Notes under the pieces: model-generated
Told to the model about the DNA's origin: nothing
Databases searched by the model: none
The model's input: the letters and a program-made list of their open reading frames with translations, nothing else
Assembly: GCA_903913355.1 (NCBI GenBank)
Contig: CAIWKU010000534.1
Coordinates: 1-5,553, forward strand
Length of the DNA stretch: 5,553 nucleotides
Origin: an uncultured Bacteroidota bacterium
GTDB lineage: Bacteria > Bacteroidota > Bacteroidia > Chitinophagales > Chitinophagaceae
Direction of reading: 5' to 3'
Translations under genes and position numbers: made by a program
In this document: one piece after another, positions 4,991 through 5,553 of the stretch
Position numbering within the stretch: position 1 is the stretch's first letter
Layout of the letters: each line of letters begins with the position of its first letter

Positions 4991-5553
4991 TTATTGTGGT
5001 AATCCCTGTGCAATCCATGCCAGGAAAGTGGCTGTTGTAGTTCCATCCAGGCTAATACTACCTCCAGGGTGTCCGGTGCTACCTGCACTTGTCATCATGC
5101 TGGAGATAATGGATTTATCGGCAGACATTTTAGTATAATCCAATGTTGGTCCGATACCTCCATGGCAAGAACTACCTTTACATACTGTTTTATAAATAGG
5201 CACAATATTCACCGCATAAGAAACAGGTCCGGTAATAGCAGGTGGAACATAATTGTCTTTTGCGCCCTGAGCTATCCATTGTGCAATTAATGCAGCATCA
5301 GCAGCCGTAAAATAAATACCACCTTCCCCAGGGTGGCCGCCCCCTGTAATCATGGTATTAAATACCCCTGAACGTGCCAATATAGTTCCATAATACACTG
5401 TATCTAAATGAGAGAACTGAATAGCATTCGTAGAACTGTTATTATGGCAACCACAGGCTCCAGAAGTCACTATCGGAACTATATCATCCCGAAAAGAAAT
5501 ACTTGCGACAGAAGAAGCTGTTGGTTTTGTGATATCGTTTTTATTGTTATAAC
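4991..5553 (-). CDS. Cytochrome c-like secreted protein with two tandem haem-binding-type domains (5' end missing)
   Basis: The frame runs open to the right edge of the window, so 186 C-terminal residues are visible and the true start and signal sequence lie outside. A GTG at 5470 is internal. Two similar domains repeat at a 94-residue spacing. Domain 1 has ISFRDDIVPIV, ACGCH (Cys33, Cys35, His36 of the visible part), MITGGGHPGEGG and ALIAQWIAQGAK. Domain 2 has VSYAVNIVPIY, CKGSSCHGG (Cys124, Cys129, His130), GHPGGS and FLAWIAQGLPQ. The layout resembles small c-type cytochrome domains of Bacteroidota and Planctomycetes, with haem attachment followed by a distal-ligand loop and a WI.QGA helix. 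Neither motif is the standard CXXCH: they are CXCH and CX4CH. A His-Pro-Gly (His73, His161) stands where Met-Pro-Pro is common. Haem binding is therefore likely for domain 2 and uncertain for domain 1. It is the first visible gene of its set. Confidence 0.75.
   Translation of the reverse strand, partial: YNNKNDITKPTASSVASISFRDDIVPIVTSGACGCHNNSSTNAIQFSHLDTVYYGTILARSGVFNTMITGGGHPGEGGIYFTAADAALIAQWIAQGAKDNYVPPAITGPVSYAVNIVPIYKTVCKGSSCHGGIGPTLDYTKMSADKSIISSMMTSAGSTGHPGGSISLDGTTTATFLAWIAQGLPQ

Noticed and set aside
5069..5290. Plus-strand open frame opposite the cytochrome-like gene
   Set aside because: It is a shadow frame; the minus-strand protein has clear repeated motifs, while this one has none.
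5444..5470. GTG at 5470 as the start of the cytochrome-like gene
   Set aside because: The frame stays open upstream to the window edge, and the residues before it (ISFRDDIVPI) match the start of the second domain (VSYAVNIVPI). The GTG is therefore internal and the gene is cut by the window.

Overview
The window looks like chromosomal DNA of a member of the Bacteroidota, most likely the Chitinophagaceae or a near relative. The base composition is AT-rich, Shine-Dalgarno sites are weak or absent, and promoter-like sites fit the Bacteroidota consensus TTTG-N19-TAnnTTTG. The protein families (DUF4260, DUF5777, a Bacteroidota-type YceI protein, a Crp/Fnr regulator without a recognisable cAMP pocket) are also typical of that phylum. 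The taxonomic call is inference from gene content; there is no rRNA here.

Left part (1-1802, + strand). The window opens in a 27-bp tandem repeat built of 9-bp blocks that all begin with GGT. Directly behind it is an open frame without a start codon (55-282). It reads like the last 75 residues of a polysaccharide/O-antigen flippase, and the repeat places in-frame stops just upstream of it. One base after its stop begins a Crp/Fnr-family regulator (284-862), followed by a small DUF4260 membrane protein (932-1300) and a free methionine-(R)-sulfoxide reductase (1329-1802) with all three expected cysteines.

Middle (1803-3342, + strand). A good promoter-like site and a roughly 120-nt leader with a stem-loop precede an RhlE-type DEAD-box RNA helicase (2005-3279). 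The helicase appears to start at TTG. It ends at a strong intrinsic terminator with a 13-bp perfect stem.

Right part (3375-5553, - strand). A convergent, tightly spaced gene set, read from right to left, encodes a secreted cytochrome c-like protein (cut by the window edge), an exported YceI protein and a DUF5777 predicted outer-membrane beta-barrel protein. Its own terminator lies at 3375-3402. The cytochrome-like protein is a tandem duplication with unusual haem-binding motifs (CXCH and CX4CH) and a histidine where a distal methionine ligand might be expected.

The most interesting items are this envelope gene set with its atypical cytochrome, the repeat-interrupted flippase end, and the structured leader and TTG start of the helicase. 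I see no CRISPR array, tRNA, rRNA, insertion sequence or clear defence system.
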